Below are positions 8,446 through 17,071 of a stretch of 64,000 nucleotides of DNA, one piece after another. Below the pieces are notes generated by a model. The model saw only the letters and a list, made by a program, of their open reading frames with translations, was not told the origin of the DNA and ran no database searches. Where the stretch lies: the NCBI GenBank assembly GCA_002439875.1, contig DJQB01000038.1, forward strand, positions 1 to 64,000. Direction: 5' to 3'. Numbering within the stretch: position 1 is the first letter of the stretch; every line of letters starts with the position of its first letter. The position numbers and the translations under genes were made by a program. This stretch comes from Bacteroidales bacterium UBA6397. GTDB lineage: Bacteria > Bacteroidota > Bacteroidia > Bacteroidales > UBA932.

Positions 8446-11232
8446 CTATTTATCCCAATAGCTGGTACTTTTTTTGAACCTCAACAAATCAGCCAGGGCC
8501 GCAGCGTTTGCGGAGATAAGAAATGAATACGACTGGTACATACCCGACGGAACCCATGAGACGGAGATATTGAAACAGTGCAGATCATACCTGAACGAGA
8601 ACTGGGTGGTTGTCATTTTCATCGCCGTAAAATCCCAGCCTGATTGCGCCTGAACAGACATCTTCGGAGTCAATTGCACGTTCCCTTGGACCCCGAGTGT
8701 CTGCGTGATGTTGTCCTTCCTGCTCAATTGGTTGTTCGCAAAGGAATAGGACCGGTTCATGGAAAAGTTATAATTGAAATTCACGCTCCACGGCACATTA
8801 GGGTTGGTGTAGTATAACCATCCACCTGGAATATATTCACCTGTCAGCGGGTGGTAGTATATTCTCCGGTAATAGTCAGAGGCATTGGAGGAACCTCCGT
8901 CACCGCCACCGGATGACTTCGATCCGTCGTTGCCTTTGACTGTACCTTTTCCTGACAGGGAATATGACAGCGAGCCGCTCACATTGGTTAGCCTGAGGGG
9001 TACGCCATTCTCCAGGATATTGTACCTGTTGATCCTCTGGCCTTTCCCGTCGATGGCATAGGGATCAAAATTCATGTTTCCGTTGATTCCGAGCTTGCCG
9101 AAGATCGATGTGGACATAGATATTCCAACATTGTTCATCTTCAGCGAGTCCGCAAGGAAATTATAGCCGGTGGAGATGTTAAACTGATCCAAAATCTTTA
9201 CCTTCTTGTTTCCTTTGCCAGTCGTGTCGCTCATGTCACGCACCTTGGCCTCAAGATTGTTGCCGATCGAGAGGCTCATGGTGGCGGACCTCCCCTTTCC
9301 AGGGGCTGAATTTATCTGTCCCTGGTAGATGTTGTAGTCATATGATTTCCGGACCCCGAGAGTGTCGATGTAGTCTAACGTGCGCCATCCGTTGAAAGAC
9401 TTGCCTTTCTCCGGACTGAAACTCATACTCACGCTGGGAGAGATGACATGTCTCAAAGCCTGAATCTTATGGAATTTCCCGAAATTGAACATTCCATAGA
9501 GACGGGTACTCATCGACACTGAGCCGGAATAGTTGTGTGTCGCCCCGAATGTGCCAAACTGCTTGCCCATCTGCGTCTTCACGCTGTTGGTCTCTGGATC
9601 AAAGTACGCCTCACTCTTGCGGAAGAACCAGTTCATGCCATAGCTGACGTTAGGGGCCACGTTCAAATACTTGAACAACGTGAAATCCGGAAGCTTGATG
9701 GAGAAGTTGTGCGCCATTCCGTTCTGGAACTTGTCCATGAATCCGGGCTCACCGAATTCAGACGCCTTGAAATTGACCTTGTTCTGGATAGAAGTGTTGT
9801 AACCCAACGCGAACTTCTCGTAGAATCGCTCCTTCCCGATCCTGTTCTTGATCTTGAAAGGGTAGAAAGTCGACACGGAAAACGTGATGTTAGGCAGCGT
9901 GAATGAGTATGAGCTGTCCCTCGAGTTCTGGCTGTGCAGCGCGTTGACCGAAAGATTGAACTTGCCGTTCCAGTTCTTTGAGTATGACACCGAGGACGAA
10001 ATCTGGTTCTGAAGAGCCTCCGACACAGAGTGCGAGTTGTAACGACTGTTGGAAGGGCTGGAAAAGTTGACAGACGCCGAGAACGACGTTCCGGGATGAG
10101 CCTTGGAATCCTGCGAGTGAGACCACCTGACTCCAAAGTTCTTGCTCTGGAAAAAGTCCGTGCTTCCTTTCTCTCCGGTCTGATCTACGGAATAGTTCAC
10201 GGCAAGATTGCCGCTGAACTTGTACTTCACCATGTATCTGGAGTTCAGATTGGCGGCCCAGGAACCCAGAGTGTAGTAGTCCCCAGTCAGCGACATGTCG
10301 AAATAGTCACCCAGCACAAAGTACATTCCGGCATCCCTCAAGTAGAAGCCGCGGGCATTCTCCTCTCCGAAAGAAGGCATCAGAAGCCCCGTGGCTCTGT
10401 CAGGACGCTTGGGGATGAATCCGAAGGGAATGCCTATCGGCAGGTCGACATCCTCGACCACAAGGTGCGCCGGCCCGAACACCGTCTTCTGCGAAGGTTT
10501 TGTGACAACCTTGGCCGCAGACAGTTTCAGATAGTAATGCGGATGTTCCAGATCACAGACCGTGTATTTACCTTTAGTGATGTTTATGGACTTGTCCGGC
10601 ATCATCTTGATGTTCTTTCCGTGAAGGATACCGTCATCCTCTTTCGTGATCATATTCGTGATCCTTGCCTTGCGCGTGTTGAAATTGTACCGCACCTCCT
10701 CCATACTGAACGTCTGCCCTCCCTGGGTCATCTCAGGCTGCCCCTTCCATTCCCTGGACAGACTGTCATAGGTTCCCCTCGCGAAGACGGTTCCGGTTGA
10801 CATGTCGTACTCCATATAGTCCGCTTTCAGCTTGATGTTGTCGTAAGAGACCTCTACATCGCCCCAATAGTACATCTTGCGCCGCCCGTTAGAGAAATCC
10901 TGCCTAATGGAATCCTTCGCCCCTGAGAATGCGGGTCTTGAAAGGGAACTTTTTTCCAACATTAAAAGGGAATCTGCCCTCGATGTCGAATCAACCACTC
11001 TGATGGAGTCACGTCTAATGGAAAGGGAATCCCTGAGCGAGGGTATGGAATCTCCCCGATGGATTATGGAATCCCCAGCGACCGGCTTGGGGGCTTCAGG
11101 TAAAGAAACCGCTCCAGCAGCCGCTCTATGGTTCCTGTTCCTCCTCAAATCCTGTCCGAACATTGTCAGTCCTGTCAGTGCAGCCAAAGCGGCTATTAGG
11201 ATAATATTATATGTATGCTTCTTGAATTGCAA
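8446..11232 (-). CDS. lptD: LPS-assembly outer-membrane protein LptD
   Basis: Outer-membrane barrel that inserts lipopolysaccharide into the outer leaflet. The 928-residue protein has a signal peptide (about residues 1-26) and a Ser/Arg/Asp-rich linker. An OstA-like jellyroll follows (about 115-285, with YYWGDVEVSYDN and ADYMEYDMSTG), then a long C-terminal beta-barrel rich in alternating aromatic strands. The start is TTG at 11232, because a stop codon lies immediately upstream in frame and the next ATG would remove the signal peptide. Only 40 bp separate it from the divergent amidase, which also begins with TTG. Its transcript would begin near 11249. Confidence 0.85.
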   Translation of the reverse strand: MQFKKHTYNIILIAALAALTGLTMFGQDLRRNRNHRAAAGAVSLPEAPKPVAGDSIIHRGDSIPSLRDSLSIRRDSIRVVDSTSRADSLLMLEKSSLSRPAFSGAKDSIRQDFSNGRRKMYYWGDVEVSYDNIKLKADYMEYDMSTGTVFARGTYDSLSREWKGQPEMTQGGQTFSMEEVRYNFNTRKARITNMITKEDDGILHGKNIKMMPDKSINITKGKYTVCDLEHPHYYLKLSAAKVVTKPSQKTVFGPAHLVVEDVDLPIGIPFGFIPKRPDRATGLLMPSFGEENARGFYLRDAGMYFVLGDYFDMSLTGDYYTLGSWAANLNSRYMVKYKFSGNLAVNYSVDQTGEKGSTDFFQSKNFGVRWSHSQDSKAHPGTSFSASVNFSSPSNSRYNSHSVSEALQNQISSSVSYSKNWNGKFNLSVNALHSQNSRDSSYSFTLPNITFSVSTFYPFKIKNRIGKERFYEKFALGYNTSIQNKVNFKASEFGEPGFMDKFQNGMAHNFSIKLPDFTLFKYLNVAPNVSYGMNWFFRKSEAYFDPETNSVKTQMGKQFGTFGATHNYSGSVSMSTRLYGMFNFGKFHKIQALRHVISPSVSMSFSPEKGKSFNGWRTLDYIDTLGVRKSYDYNIYQGQINSAPGKGRSATMSLSIGNNLEAKVRDMSDTTGKGNKKVKILDQFNISTGYNFLADSLKMNNVGISMSTSIFGKLGINGNMNFDPYAIDGKGQRINRYNILENGVPLRLTNVSGSLSYSLSGKGTVKGNDGSKSSGGGDGGSSNASDYYRRIYYHPLTGEYIPGGWLYYTNPNVPWSVNFNYNFSMNRSYSFANNQLSRKDNITQTLGVQGNVQLTPKMSVQAQSGWDFTAMKMTTTQFSFRYDLHCFNISVSWVPSGMYQSYSFLISANAAALADLLRFKKSTSYWDK

Positions 11233-11240
11233 TTATTTTA

Positions 11241-11263
11241 TAAATTTGCAAAAGACAAATATA
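11241..11263. promoter_or_regulatory. Overlapping divergent promoters, lptD and amidase
   Basis: A plus-strand -7 box TAAATTTG (11241-11248) serves the amidase, and a minus-strand -7 box TATATTTG (11263-11256) serves lptD. They face each other, so the predicted start sites (about 11255 on plus, 11249 on minus) overlap and the two initiation complexes should exclude each other. Leaders would be 17-18 nt each. Confidence 0.55.
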
Positions 11264-11272
11264 CTACATATT

Positions 11273-12451
11273 TTGGATTTACATCGCAATTTTCTTGCCG
11301 TAATCACGGCATTTTCACTTTCAGTATCCGGGTTCTCAGCCTCGGCGCAGAATCCATCATCAGCCATCAGACTGACGACCGTTGTCATCGACCCGGGGCA
11401 TGGCGGCAAGGACGCAGGCTGCGTCAGTCCCAATGGGAAGACAAAGGAAAAGACGATCGTCCTTGACATCGCCAAGAGACTGAACGACAAGATACGCTCG
11501 GGCTTCCCGGACACCAAGGTCATCATGACAAGAGGCGACGACACATTCGTGACACTTCAAGGTAGGGCTGACATAGCCAACCGTAACGACGCCAACCTGT
11601 TCGTCTCTATCCACATTAACTCTGTGGACGGGAAGAGAAACGGGCCGAACGGCTATTCCATCCACATACTCGGACAGTACACCAGCAAGAACAAGGATCT
11701 TTACGCCGGAAACATGGACGTGGTACGCCGGGAAAATTCCGTCATAAAGCTTGAGGACGACTACACGGCACGCTATGAGGGCTTTGATCCGGCCGACCCA
11801 GAATCCTACATTTTCATGAACCTGATGCAGAACGCCTACCTGGAGCAAAGCTTCAGGTTCGCGCAACTTGTCGACAGCGAGATGAAGGGAGGTGCGATCA
11901 GACACAGCAGGGGAATATCCCAGGATCCGTTCTATGTACTGTGGAGGACCGCGATGCCGGCCGTGCTTGTAGAATGCGGATTCATGTCAAACTCGGCTGA
12001 CCGTGAGGCCCTGGTTACCGAAAAAGGCAGGGATAGGATTGCCTCAGACATTTACAACGCTTTCAAGAGGTACAAAAATGAATATGACGGCACGGAGGCC
12101 GGGAACGTCACGTCCAAAGCCAAAAGCAAGGATGCAGATGAAACAAATGAGGAGGGATGCATGAGAGGCAAGACCAAAACCGCCACCGGAGATGACACCC
12201 AGGTTCCATCTGGCATTAAGACAATTTATGGCACGCAGGTGCTGGTCTCGTCAAAATCCATGGATGAAAACGACCCGTTTTTCAAAGGTCATGACGTCAT
12301 AAGACTTAAAGCCGGCAGGCTTTACAAGTACATCGTAGGTCCTTCCGAAAATCTTGACGCCGCAAGAAAGATTTATGCAAGAATACGGGAAGATTTCAAG
12401 GATTCATTCATAGTCAAGGTAGAGAACGGCTCAGCCGAAAGGATCCGCTGA
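11273..12451 (+). CDS. N-acetylmuramoyl-L-alanine amidase with C-terminal SPOR-like domain
   Basis: Amidase_3-type zinc enzyme that cuts the amide between MurNAc and the stem peptide. A signal peptide (about residues 1-25, ending SASA) is followed by the catalytic domain, with VVIDPGHGGKDAG holding the first zinc His, FVSIHINS the second, and LVECGFMSN carrying the catalytic Glu. A Lys/Thr-rich linker leads to a C-terminal SPOR-like fold (KAGRLYKYIVGPSENLDAAR). I place the start at TTG 11273. The open frame extends to 10877, but that part lies antisense to lptD and gives no signal peptide. The TTG sits 18 nt after the predicted transcription start. Confidence 0.85.
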   Translation: MDLHRNFLAVITAFSLSVSGFSASAQNPSSAIRLTTVVIDPGHGGKDAGCVSPNGKTKEKTIVLDIAKRLNDKIRSGFPDTKVIMTRGDDTFVTLQGRADIANRNDANLFVSIHINSVDGKRNGPNGYSIHILGQYTSKNKDLYAGNMDVVRRENSVIKLEDDYTARYEGFDPADPESYIFMNLMQNAYLEQSFRFAQLVDSEMKGGAIRHSRGISQDPFYVLWRTAMPAVLVECGFMSNSADREALVTEKGRDRIASDIYNAFKRYKNEYDGTEAGNVTSKAKSKDADETNEEGCMRGKTKTATGDDTQVPSGIKTIYGTQVLVSSKSMDENDPFFKGHDVIRLKAGRLYKYIVGPSENLDAARKIYARIREDFKDSFIVKVENGSAERIR

Positions 12452-12742
12452 GGGGCTGATTCCTAATTTTCATTGACCTGAATCCCGGTTCGTCCCGTTT
12501 TTAATAATTCTAAATTTTAATCTCTTTGTTTTTGGGATAGTTATAAAAAATTTACAATATAAATTATTGATTATAATAATATTATATAAATCAATTCTTT
12601 TCGCACATTCAGTCATATAGGGAAAATAAAAATCAAAAACAATACGAAAAGCAATTTTTTATAAAATAATTTTCCCCCAATTTTGCATAACGATATATGA
12701 GGGATCAATTTCTTGTTTTGAATTTAATAATCATTTGAAGAA
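12452..12742. other. AT-rich spacer upstream of dnaA, possible oriC
   Basis: A 291-base gene-free stretch, extremely AT-rich from about 12500 to 12700, with a run of TTA/TAA steps that would unwind easily. It directly precedes dnaA. I found no perfect DnaA box (TTATCCACA); the nearest is TTATGCAAA on the minus strand around 12684-12692. It holds the dnaA promoter and might be a replication origin, but the evidence is only position and composition. Confidence 0.25.
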
Positions 12743-14170
12743 ATGACTGAATTGGAAAGACATATCTCTGTCTGGGACGAGTGTTTGCGGATATTCGAAC
12801 AAAACGTGGAGCCGAAGCAGTTCGAGATCTGGTTCAAAACCATCGTTCCTATTTCCCTGGAAGGATCGACACTTACTGTGGAAGTGCCGACCGATTTTTT
12901 CAGAAGCTACCTTGAGGATGCCTTTCTTCCGATCATAAGGATGACACTCAGAAGGGTCATCGGCCAGGACGCCAGACTGCTGTATAAGATCCACCCTGTC
13001 CAAAAAGAGCGCGCGATGGTCTTTACGGCGGCACACGGGAACGTGCCCGAGAACAAACCAGTGACGATCAATACATTCCAGCCATCCGGAAATCCAAGTC
13101 CGTTTGTCTTTCCAGGCATCCAAAAGCTGAAGATCAATCCGAGGCTCAATCCCGTCTACTGTTTTGACAACCTTATTAAAGGTGAGTGCAACAAGATGGG
13201 CTACAACGCCGGCATAAGCATCTCTGACAAGCCTGGCAAGACTCCGTTCAACCCACTGTTCATCTTCGGGGGACCAGGTCTGGGCAAGACCCATCTTGCC
13301 CAGGCGATCGGCATTGCGATCCACGAGGCTTATCCTGACCTTGTCGTTCTTTATGTGACAGGAAACGAATTCCGGACACAATACGTCAACGCAGTGAATG
13401 TCCAGAACAAACTGACCGACTTCATGGCTTTCTACATGAGGATCGATGTCCTCATCATGGATGACATACAAGAACTTATCGGTCCTGCCTCGCAGAACGC
13501 ATTCTTCAACATATTCAATCATCTTCATCAGTCAGGCAAGCAGTTGGTTTTCACTTCAGACCGCGCCCCGGTGGATCTGATGAACTTTGAGGAAAGACTC
13601 CTCTCGCGCTTTAAATGGGGGCTTTCCATTGAATTGTCCAAGCCGGGCCATGACACCAGACTGGCCATGCTGAAGGCAAGGTGCGCCCGTGAGGGGGTCT
13701 CCGTCAGTGACGAAGTACTGGAACTTCTCGCAAGCAGGGTAAGATCAAATTTCAGGGAATTGGAAGGATCGCTCATCTCGTTGATAGCCAACGCCACGCT
13801 CTGCCATGAGGAGGTAACGAAGGAGCTGGCCGAACAGGTCACCGGCAACATCGTCGGCGAGGAGCAGAACGAGATCTCGATCGATAAGGTTCAAGATGTT
13901 GTCTGCGAGTATTTCAACATTACCCGCGAGACTCTTCTTTCAAAATCGAGAAAAAGGCAGATTGTCCAGGCAAGGCAGATCGCCATGTTCATTAGCCGCA
14001 ACCACATAGGCGGATGCTCTCTGTCAACGATTGGTATGGAACTTGGAGGGAAAGACCACGCCACTGTGCTTCACGCCTGCGCGACAGTGTCTGATCTTAT
14101 GGCCACTGACAAAACATTCAAACAGTACGTGAGTGACATCGAGAGGATGCTTATGCCTGTGGCAAGATAA
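12743..14170 (+). CDS. dnaA: Chromosomal replication initiator DnaA
   Basis: AAA+ protein that binds DnaA boxes and melts the origin. The 475-residue protein has an N-terminal interaction domain (1-85, EIWFKTIVPISLEGSTLTVE), a variable linker, an ATPase domain with P-loop GGPGLGKT (176-183) and Walker B IMDDIQ, and a C-terminal DNA-binding domain with the signature GGKDHATVLHA. The family usually has R where this one has K in that signature. It begins a unit with pepD (21 bases downstream) and rpe. A tandem 10-base copy at its stop codon (14161-14180) lies in the gap to pepD. Confidence 0.97.
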   Translation: MTELERHISVWDECLRIFEQNVEPKQFEIWFKTIVPISLEGSTLTVEVPTDFFRSYLEDAFLPIIRMTLRRVIGQDARLLYKIHPVQKERAMVFTAAHGNVPENKPVTINTFQPSGNPSPFVFPGIQKLKINPRLNPVYCFDNLIKGECNKMGYNAGISISDKPGKTPFNPLFIFGGPGLGKTHLAQAIGIAIHEAYPDLVVLYVTGNEFRTQYVNAVNVQNKLTDFMAFYMRIDVLIMDDIQELIGPASQNAFFNIFNHLHQSGKQLVFTSDRAPVDLMNFEERLLSRFKWGLSIELSKPGHDTRLAMLKARCAREGVSVSDEVLELLASRVRSNFRELEGSLISLIANATLCHEEVTKELAEQVTGNIVGEEQNEISIDKVQDVVCEYFNITRETLLSKSRKRQIVQARQIAMFISRNHIGGCSLSTIGMELGGKDHATVLHACATVSDLMATDKTFKQYVSDIERMLMPVAR

Positions 14171-14191
14171 GGCAAGATAATATATAAGCCA

Positions 14192-15616
14192 ATGAATTCG
14201 GAAAAAGTACTCTCAATCTTCAAGGAGATCACTCGGATTCCAAGGGAGTCCGGACATGAAGAGCCAATGACCGCCTTTCTTCAGCGCTTCGCAGGGGAAA
14301 GGCATCTTGAATGTAAAACCGACAGGATCAATAATGTCTGCATTGTCAAGGAGGCAAGCAAAGGCAAGGAGAATGTGCCTACGATCGTTCTTCAGGGCCA
14401 TCAGGACATGGTCTGCGAAAAGAGAAACGGCATTCAGCACGACTTTCTCAAGGATCCCATTGAATATGTCATCGAGGATGGCTGGATGATCGCCAAGGAC
14501 ACCACGCTTGGAGCCGATGACGGCATAGGTGTAGCCGCGATGCTCGCTCTTCTTGACAGCGACCTTCCGATGGGTAAGATCGAATGTGTGTTCACCATCT
14601 CAGAAGAAACCGGAATGGACGGTGCCTTCGGAATGGAGCCAGGTTTCTTCACCGGCAGGACACTCATCAATCTTGACTCTGAGGATGAGGGACAGATGTT
14701 CATCGGCTGTGCCGGAGGCCTTGACACAACAGCCGTATTCAGATACACACAAGAAGATTTTAAAGAAGGCTATAAGCCGGTAAGACTGGAGATCGGCGGA
14801 GCGCTCGGCGGCCACAGCGGAGATGACATAAACAAAGGTCGCGCGAACACGGTGCAGCAGATGGCTCGCTTCCTGTATTCTGAAATGGCTTACGGGCTTC
14901 AGCTCGTTATGCTTAAAGGCGGCAACAAGCCGAACGCGATAGCGAGGGAGTGTGAGGCCATCATCACGGTGCCGGACACGGACGCCACAATCGCGAGATT
15001 CACCTCGTTCGGCAAGGACCTGAGGAATGAATATTTCAGGACTGATCCGGGGTTGACTTTAAGAGGCGAGACGTACAGATGTACGGAGAAGCCAATCCAG
15101 AGCGATGTCGCAAGGAAGCTGATAGCATCTCTCTTCGCTTGCCCGCACGGAGTCGAGACCATGAGCCAGGACATTCCTGGGCTCGTGGAGACTTCGACGA
15201 ACCTGGCGGCCGTAAGGATGAACAAGCAGGGGAGGATTGAGATCATCACAAGCCAGCGCAGCTCAACCGGTTCGGCAAGGAAGATGATGGCCGCGAAGGT
15301 AGAGGCCAACTTCCTGCTTGCCGGAGCCCAGGTGACGCACCTTTCTGAATATCCAGGGTGGAAGCCGAACCTCGATTCCCACATTCTTCGTGTATGCGTG
15401 GATTCGTACAGGAAACTGTTCGGATGCGAGCCGGAGGTCAAGGCCATCCATGCAGGCCTTGAGTGCGGTCTTTTCGCCGAGAAGTTCGGGGATCTGGACA
15501 TGATCTCGTTCGGTCCGACCCTCCGCGGGGTGCACGCCCCTGGAGAGAGACTTGAGCTTGCATCCCTTGACAAGTTCACCAAGCATCTCGTCGATGTTGT
15601 GACCAATTTTGAATAG
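14192..15616 (+). CDS. pepD: Aminoacyl-histidine dipeptidase (peptidase M20C)
   Basis: Cytosolic zinc dipeptidase of 474 residues, typical for PepD. Metal-binding motifs are visible: GHQDMVCE (His, Asp), LGADDGIGVAA (bridging Asp), and EETGMDGAFG (catalytic Glu). A lid/dimerisation domain occupies the middle, with GGALGGHSGDDI. It releases amino acids from Xaa-His and related dipeptides. The ATG at 14192 is 21 bases after dnaA. rpe begins one base after its stop, so the three genes are likely co-transcribed, although no functional link is obvious. Confidence 0.92.
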   Translation: MNSEKVLSIFKEITRIPRESGHEEPMTAFLQRFAGERHLECKTDRINNVCIVKEASKGKENVPTIVLQGHQDMVCEKRNGIQHDFLKDPIEYVIEDGWMIAKDTTLGADDGIGVAAMLALLDSDLPMGKIECVFTISEETGMDGAFGMEPGFFTGRTLINLDSEDEGQMFIGCAGGLDTTAVFRYTQEDFKEGYKPVRLEIGGALGGHSGDDINKGRANTVQQMARFLYSEMAYGLQLVMLKGGNKPNAIARECEAIITVPDTDATIARFTSFGKDLRNEYFRTDPGLTLRGETYRCTEKPIQSDVARKLIASLFACPHGVETMSQDIPGLVETSTNLAAVRMNKQGRIEIITSQRSSTGSARKMMAAKVEANFLLAGAQVTHLSEYPGWKPNLDSHILRVCVDSYRKLFGCEPEVKAIHAGLECGLFAEKFGDLDMISFGPTLRGVHAPGERLELASLDKFTKHLVDVVTNFE

Positions 15617-15617
15617 T

Positions 15618-16268
15618 ATGGTAAAGATAGCGCCCTCAATACTTTCCGGCAATTTCCTGAATCTTGAGCCGGACATAAGGATGGTCAACGAGAACGCCGA
15701 CCTGATCCACATCGACGTGATGGATGGAAGCCTTGTACCGAACATCTCGTTCGGCTTTCCGGTGATGGAGGCGATTGCGAAAGTCGCGACTGTGCCGATG
15801 GACGTGCATCTGATGATCATCAACCCGGACAAGTACATCGAAAGATTCGCCAAATGTGGAGCGGGACTGATAAGCTTCCACCTTGAGGCAGCCGACCAAG
15901 CGGGCAAGTATCCCAAAGACATCATAAAGCTTATCAAATCCTGCGGAGCGAAAGCCGGGCTGGCGATCAATCCTGACGTGCCGGTCGAAAGGCTGTTCCC
16001 ATACATTGAGGATGTCGATTTCTTCCTCATCATGTCTGTCTTTGCCGGATTCGGGGGACAAAAGTTCATCGAGGAATCAATCGGCAGGATCAAGGTCCTC
16101 AAGGCCGAGATGGACAGTAGTGGAGTGGCAAAGGACATTGAGGTGGACGGGGGTGTCTCCGCCTCCAATTCGGGAATCCTTGTTGAGGCGGGAGCGACGA
16201 TCTTGGTCGCAGGAAGTTCGGTTTTCAAGGCTGAGGACCCAGCGAAGGCAATTGCAGAACTTCGCTAA
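15618..16268 (+). CDS. rpe: Ribulose-phosphate 3-epimerase
   Basis: Pentose phosphate pathway enzyme interconverting ribulose 5-phosphate and xylulose 5-phosphate. A TIM barrel of 216 residues with IAPSILSG at the start, HIDVMDG (metal and catalytic Asp), VHLMI, and VDGGVS near the phosphate site. The flexible loop reads MSVFAGFGGQKF, whereas most family members have a Pro before GFGGQ. The ATG at 15618 is chosen over an upstream in-frame TTG (15609) that lies inside pepD. It overlaps the convergent birA by 4 bases, and its terminator lies inside the birA 3' end. Confidence 0.93.
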   Translation: MVKIAPSILSGNFLNLEPDIRMVNENADLIHIDVMDGSLVPNISFGFPVMEAIAKVATVPMDVHLMIINPDKYIERFAKCGAGLISFHLEAADQAGKYPKDIIKLIKSCGAKAGLAINPDVPVERLFPYIEDVDFFLIMSVFAGFGGQKFIEESIGRIKVLKAEMDSSGVAKDIEVDGGVSASNSGILVEAGATILVAGSSVFKAEDPAKAIAELR

Positions 16269-17005
16269 ATAAGATAACTTATTTCCTTAAAGGCGAACTG
16301 AATGCGTTCGCCTTTTTCCGTTTCAATCTTTAAGAGTCCGGAATCAGCCACACCGATGATTTTTGCCTTTATGGACTCGCCTGAGGAGCAGACTACATAT
16401 TCATGAAATACGCTATAACGGTAAAGCCTCCTTACATATTCATCCTTGTTGCCGTCAAGGTCATGGAGTCTGTTCCGCACGCACCTGCAAAGTTTTACCA
16501 GTTCGCCTCTTATGTCATATTCCTTACCAGTCAGGATCGCCATCGAGACAGGGTTGACCAATTGTGGAGGGAATTCTTTCTGGTTGACATTCAGACCAAT
16601 CCCGATCACGCTTGAAGCGATGAGCTGTCCGTGAAGAGTGTTCTCTATGAGTATACCACAGATCTTGCGGTTCCCGGCATAGATGTCGTTCGGCCATTTA
16701 ACCGCACATTCAATCCCCACTGAATCAAGATAATCAGAAACACCAAGCGTGACTGATCTGTTGATGGCGAACTGCCTGTTGGCCTCAAGCGGAGTCAGAC
16801 CACCGTCGCCGAATTTAACAACCATCGAGAAAGTCAGGTTTTCACCGGCATGGGTCAGCCATTGATTACCCCTCTGTCCGCGTCCTGAAGTCTGGTGAAC
16901 GGCGGCGATAACCGAGAGATTGCCGATCTCCGAAATGCGCCTCTGAGCCTCATTATTGGTGGAATCCACCTTATCTAGCCATTGTATGTCTACTTCCTCT
17001 TTCAT
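16265..17005 (-). CDS. birA: Biotin-[acetyl-CoA-carboxylase] ligase
   Basis: Joins biotin to the carboxyl-carrier lysine. A short single-domain type of 246 residues without the DNA-binding N-terminus of E. coli BirA, so it is not expected to be a repressor. The biotin/ATP loop reads TSGRGQRGNQW, followed by LTFSMVV and the VKWPNDI motif with its conserved Lys. The frame stays open to 17572, but the upstream part is antisense to rsfS and ftsH. ATG 17005 gives a normal N-terminus (MKEEVDIQWLDKVDSTN) and sits about 37 nt from a predicted transcription start. Confidence 0.92.
   Translation of the reverse strand: MKEEVDIQWLDKVDSTNNEAQRRISEIGNLSVIAAVHQTSGRGQRGNQWLTHAGENLTFSMVVKFGDGGLTPLEANRQFAINRSVTLGVSDYLDSVGIECAVKWPNDIYAGNRKICGILIENTLHGQLIASSVIGIGLNVNQKEFPPQLVNPVSMAILTGKEYDIRGELVKLCRCVRNRLHDLDGNKDEYVRRLYRYSVFHEYVVCSSGESIKAKIIGVADSGLLKIETEKGERIQFAFKEISYLI
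16289..16317 (+). terminator. Terminator of dnaA-pepD-rpe unit
   Basis: AAAGGCGAAC (16289-16298) pairs perfectly with GTTCGCCTTT (16306-16315), with a 7-nt loop and T to 16317. It lies inside the 3' end of the convergent birA. Confidence 0.65.
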
Positions 17006-17022
17006 TGGTTCAGAATTTGTCG

Positions 17023-17056
17023 TATATTTGTATATTTGAAAGGTAATGCAAAAATA
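17023..17056. promoter_or_regulatory. Divergent promoters, birA and rsfS
   Basis: On the plus strand, two overlapping-phase -7 boxes TATATTTG stand at 17023-17030 and 17031-17038. On the minus strand, TATTTTTG stands at 17056-17049. Predicted start sites (about 17045 on plus, 17042 on minus) cross, in the same face-to-face arrangement as between lptD and the amidase. Confidence 0.5.
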
Positions 17057-17071
17057 CAAAACATTCACGAT

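Noticed and set aside
10030..10800. 256-residue ORF antisense to lptD
   Set aside because: No motifs, signal peptide or promoter; lptD reads cleanly on the other strand.
10877..11272. N-terminal extension of the amidase frame over lptD
   Set aside because: Would place 132 residues antisense to lptD and bury the signal peptide; the TTG at 11273 fits the promoter and the signal peptide.
15263..16228. 321-residue minus-strand ORF over pepD and rpe
   Set aside because: Antisense shadow; both sense genes are conserved and complete.
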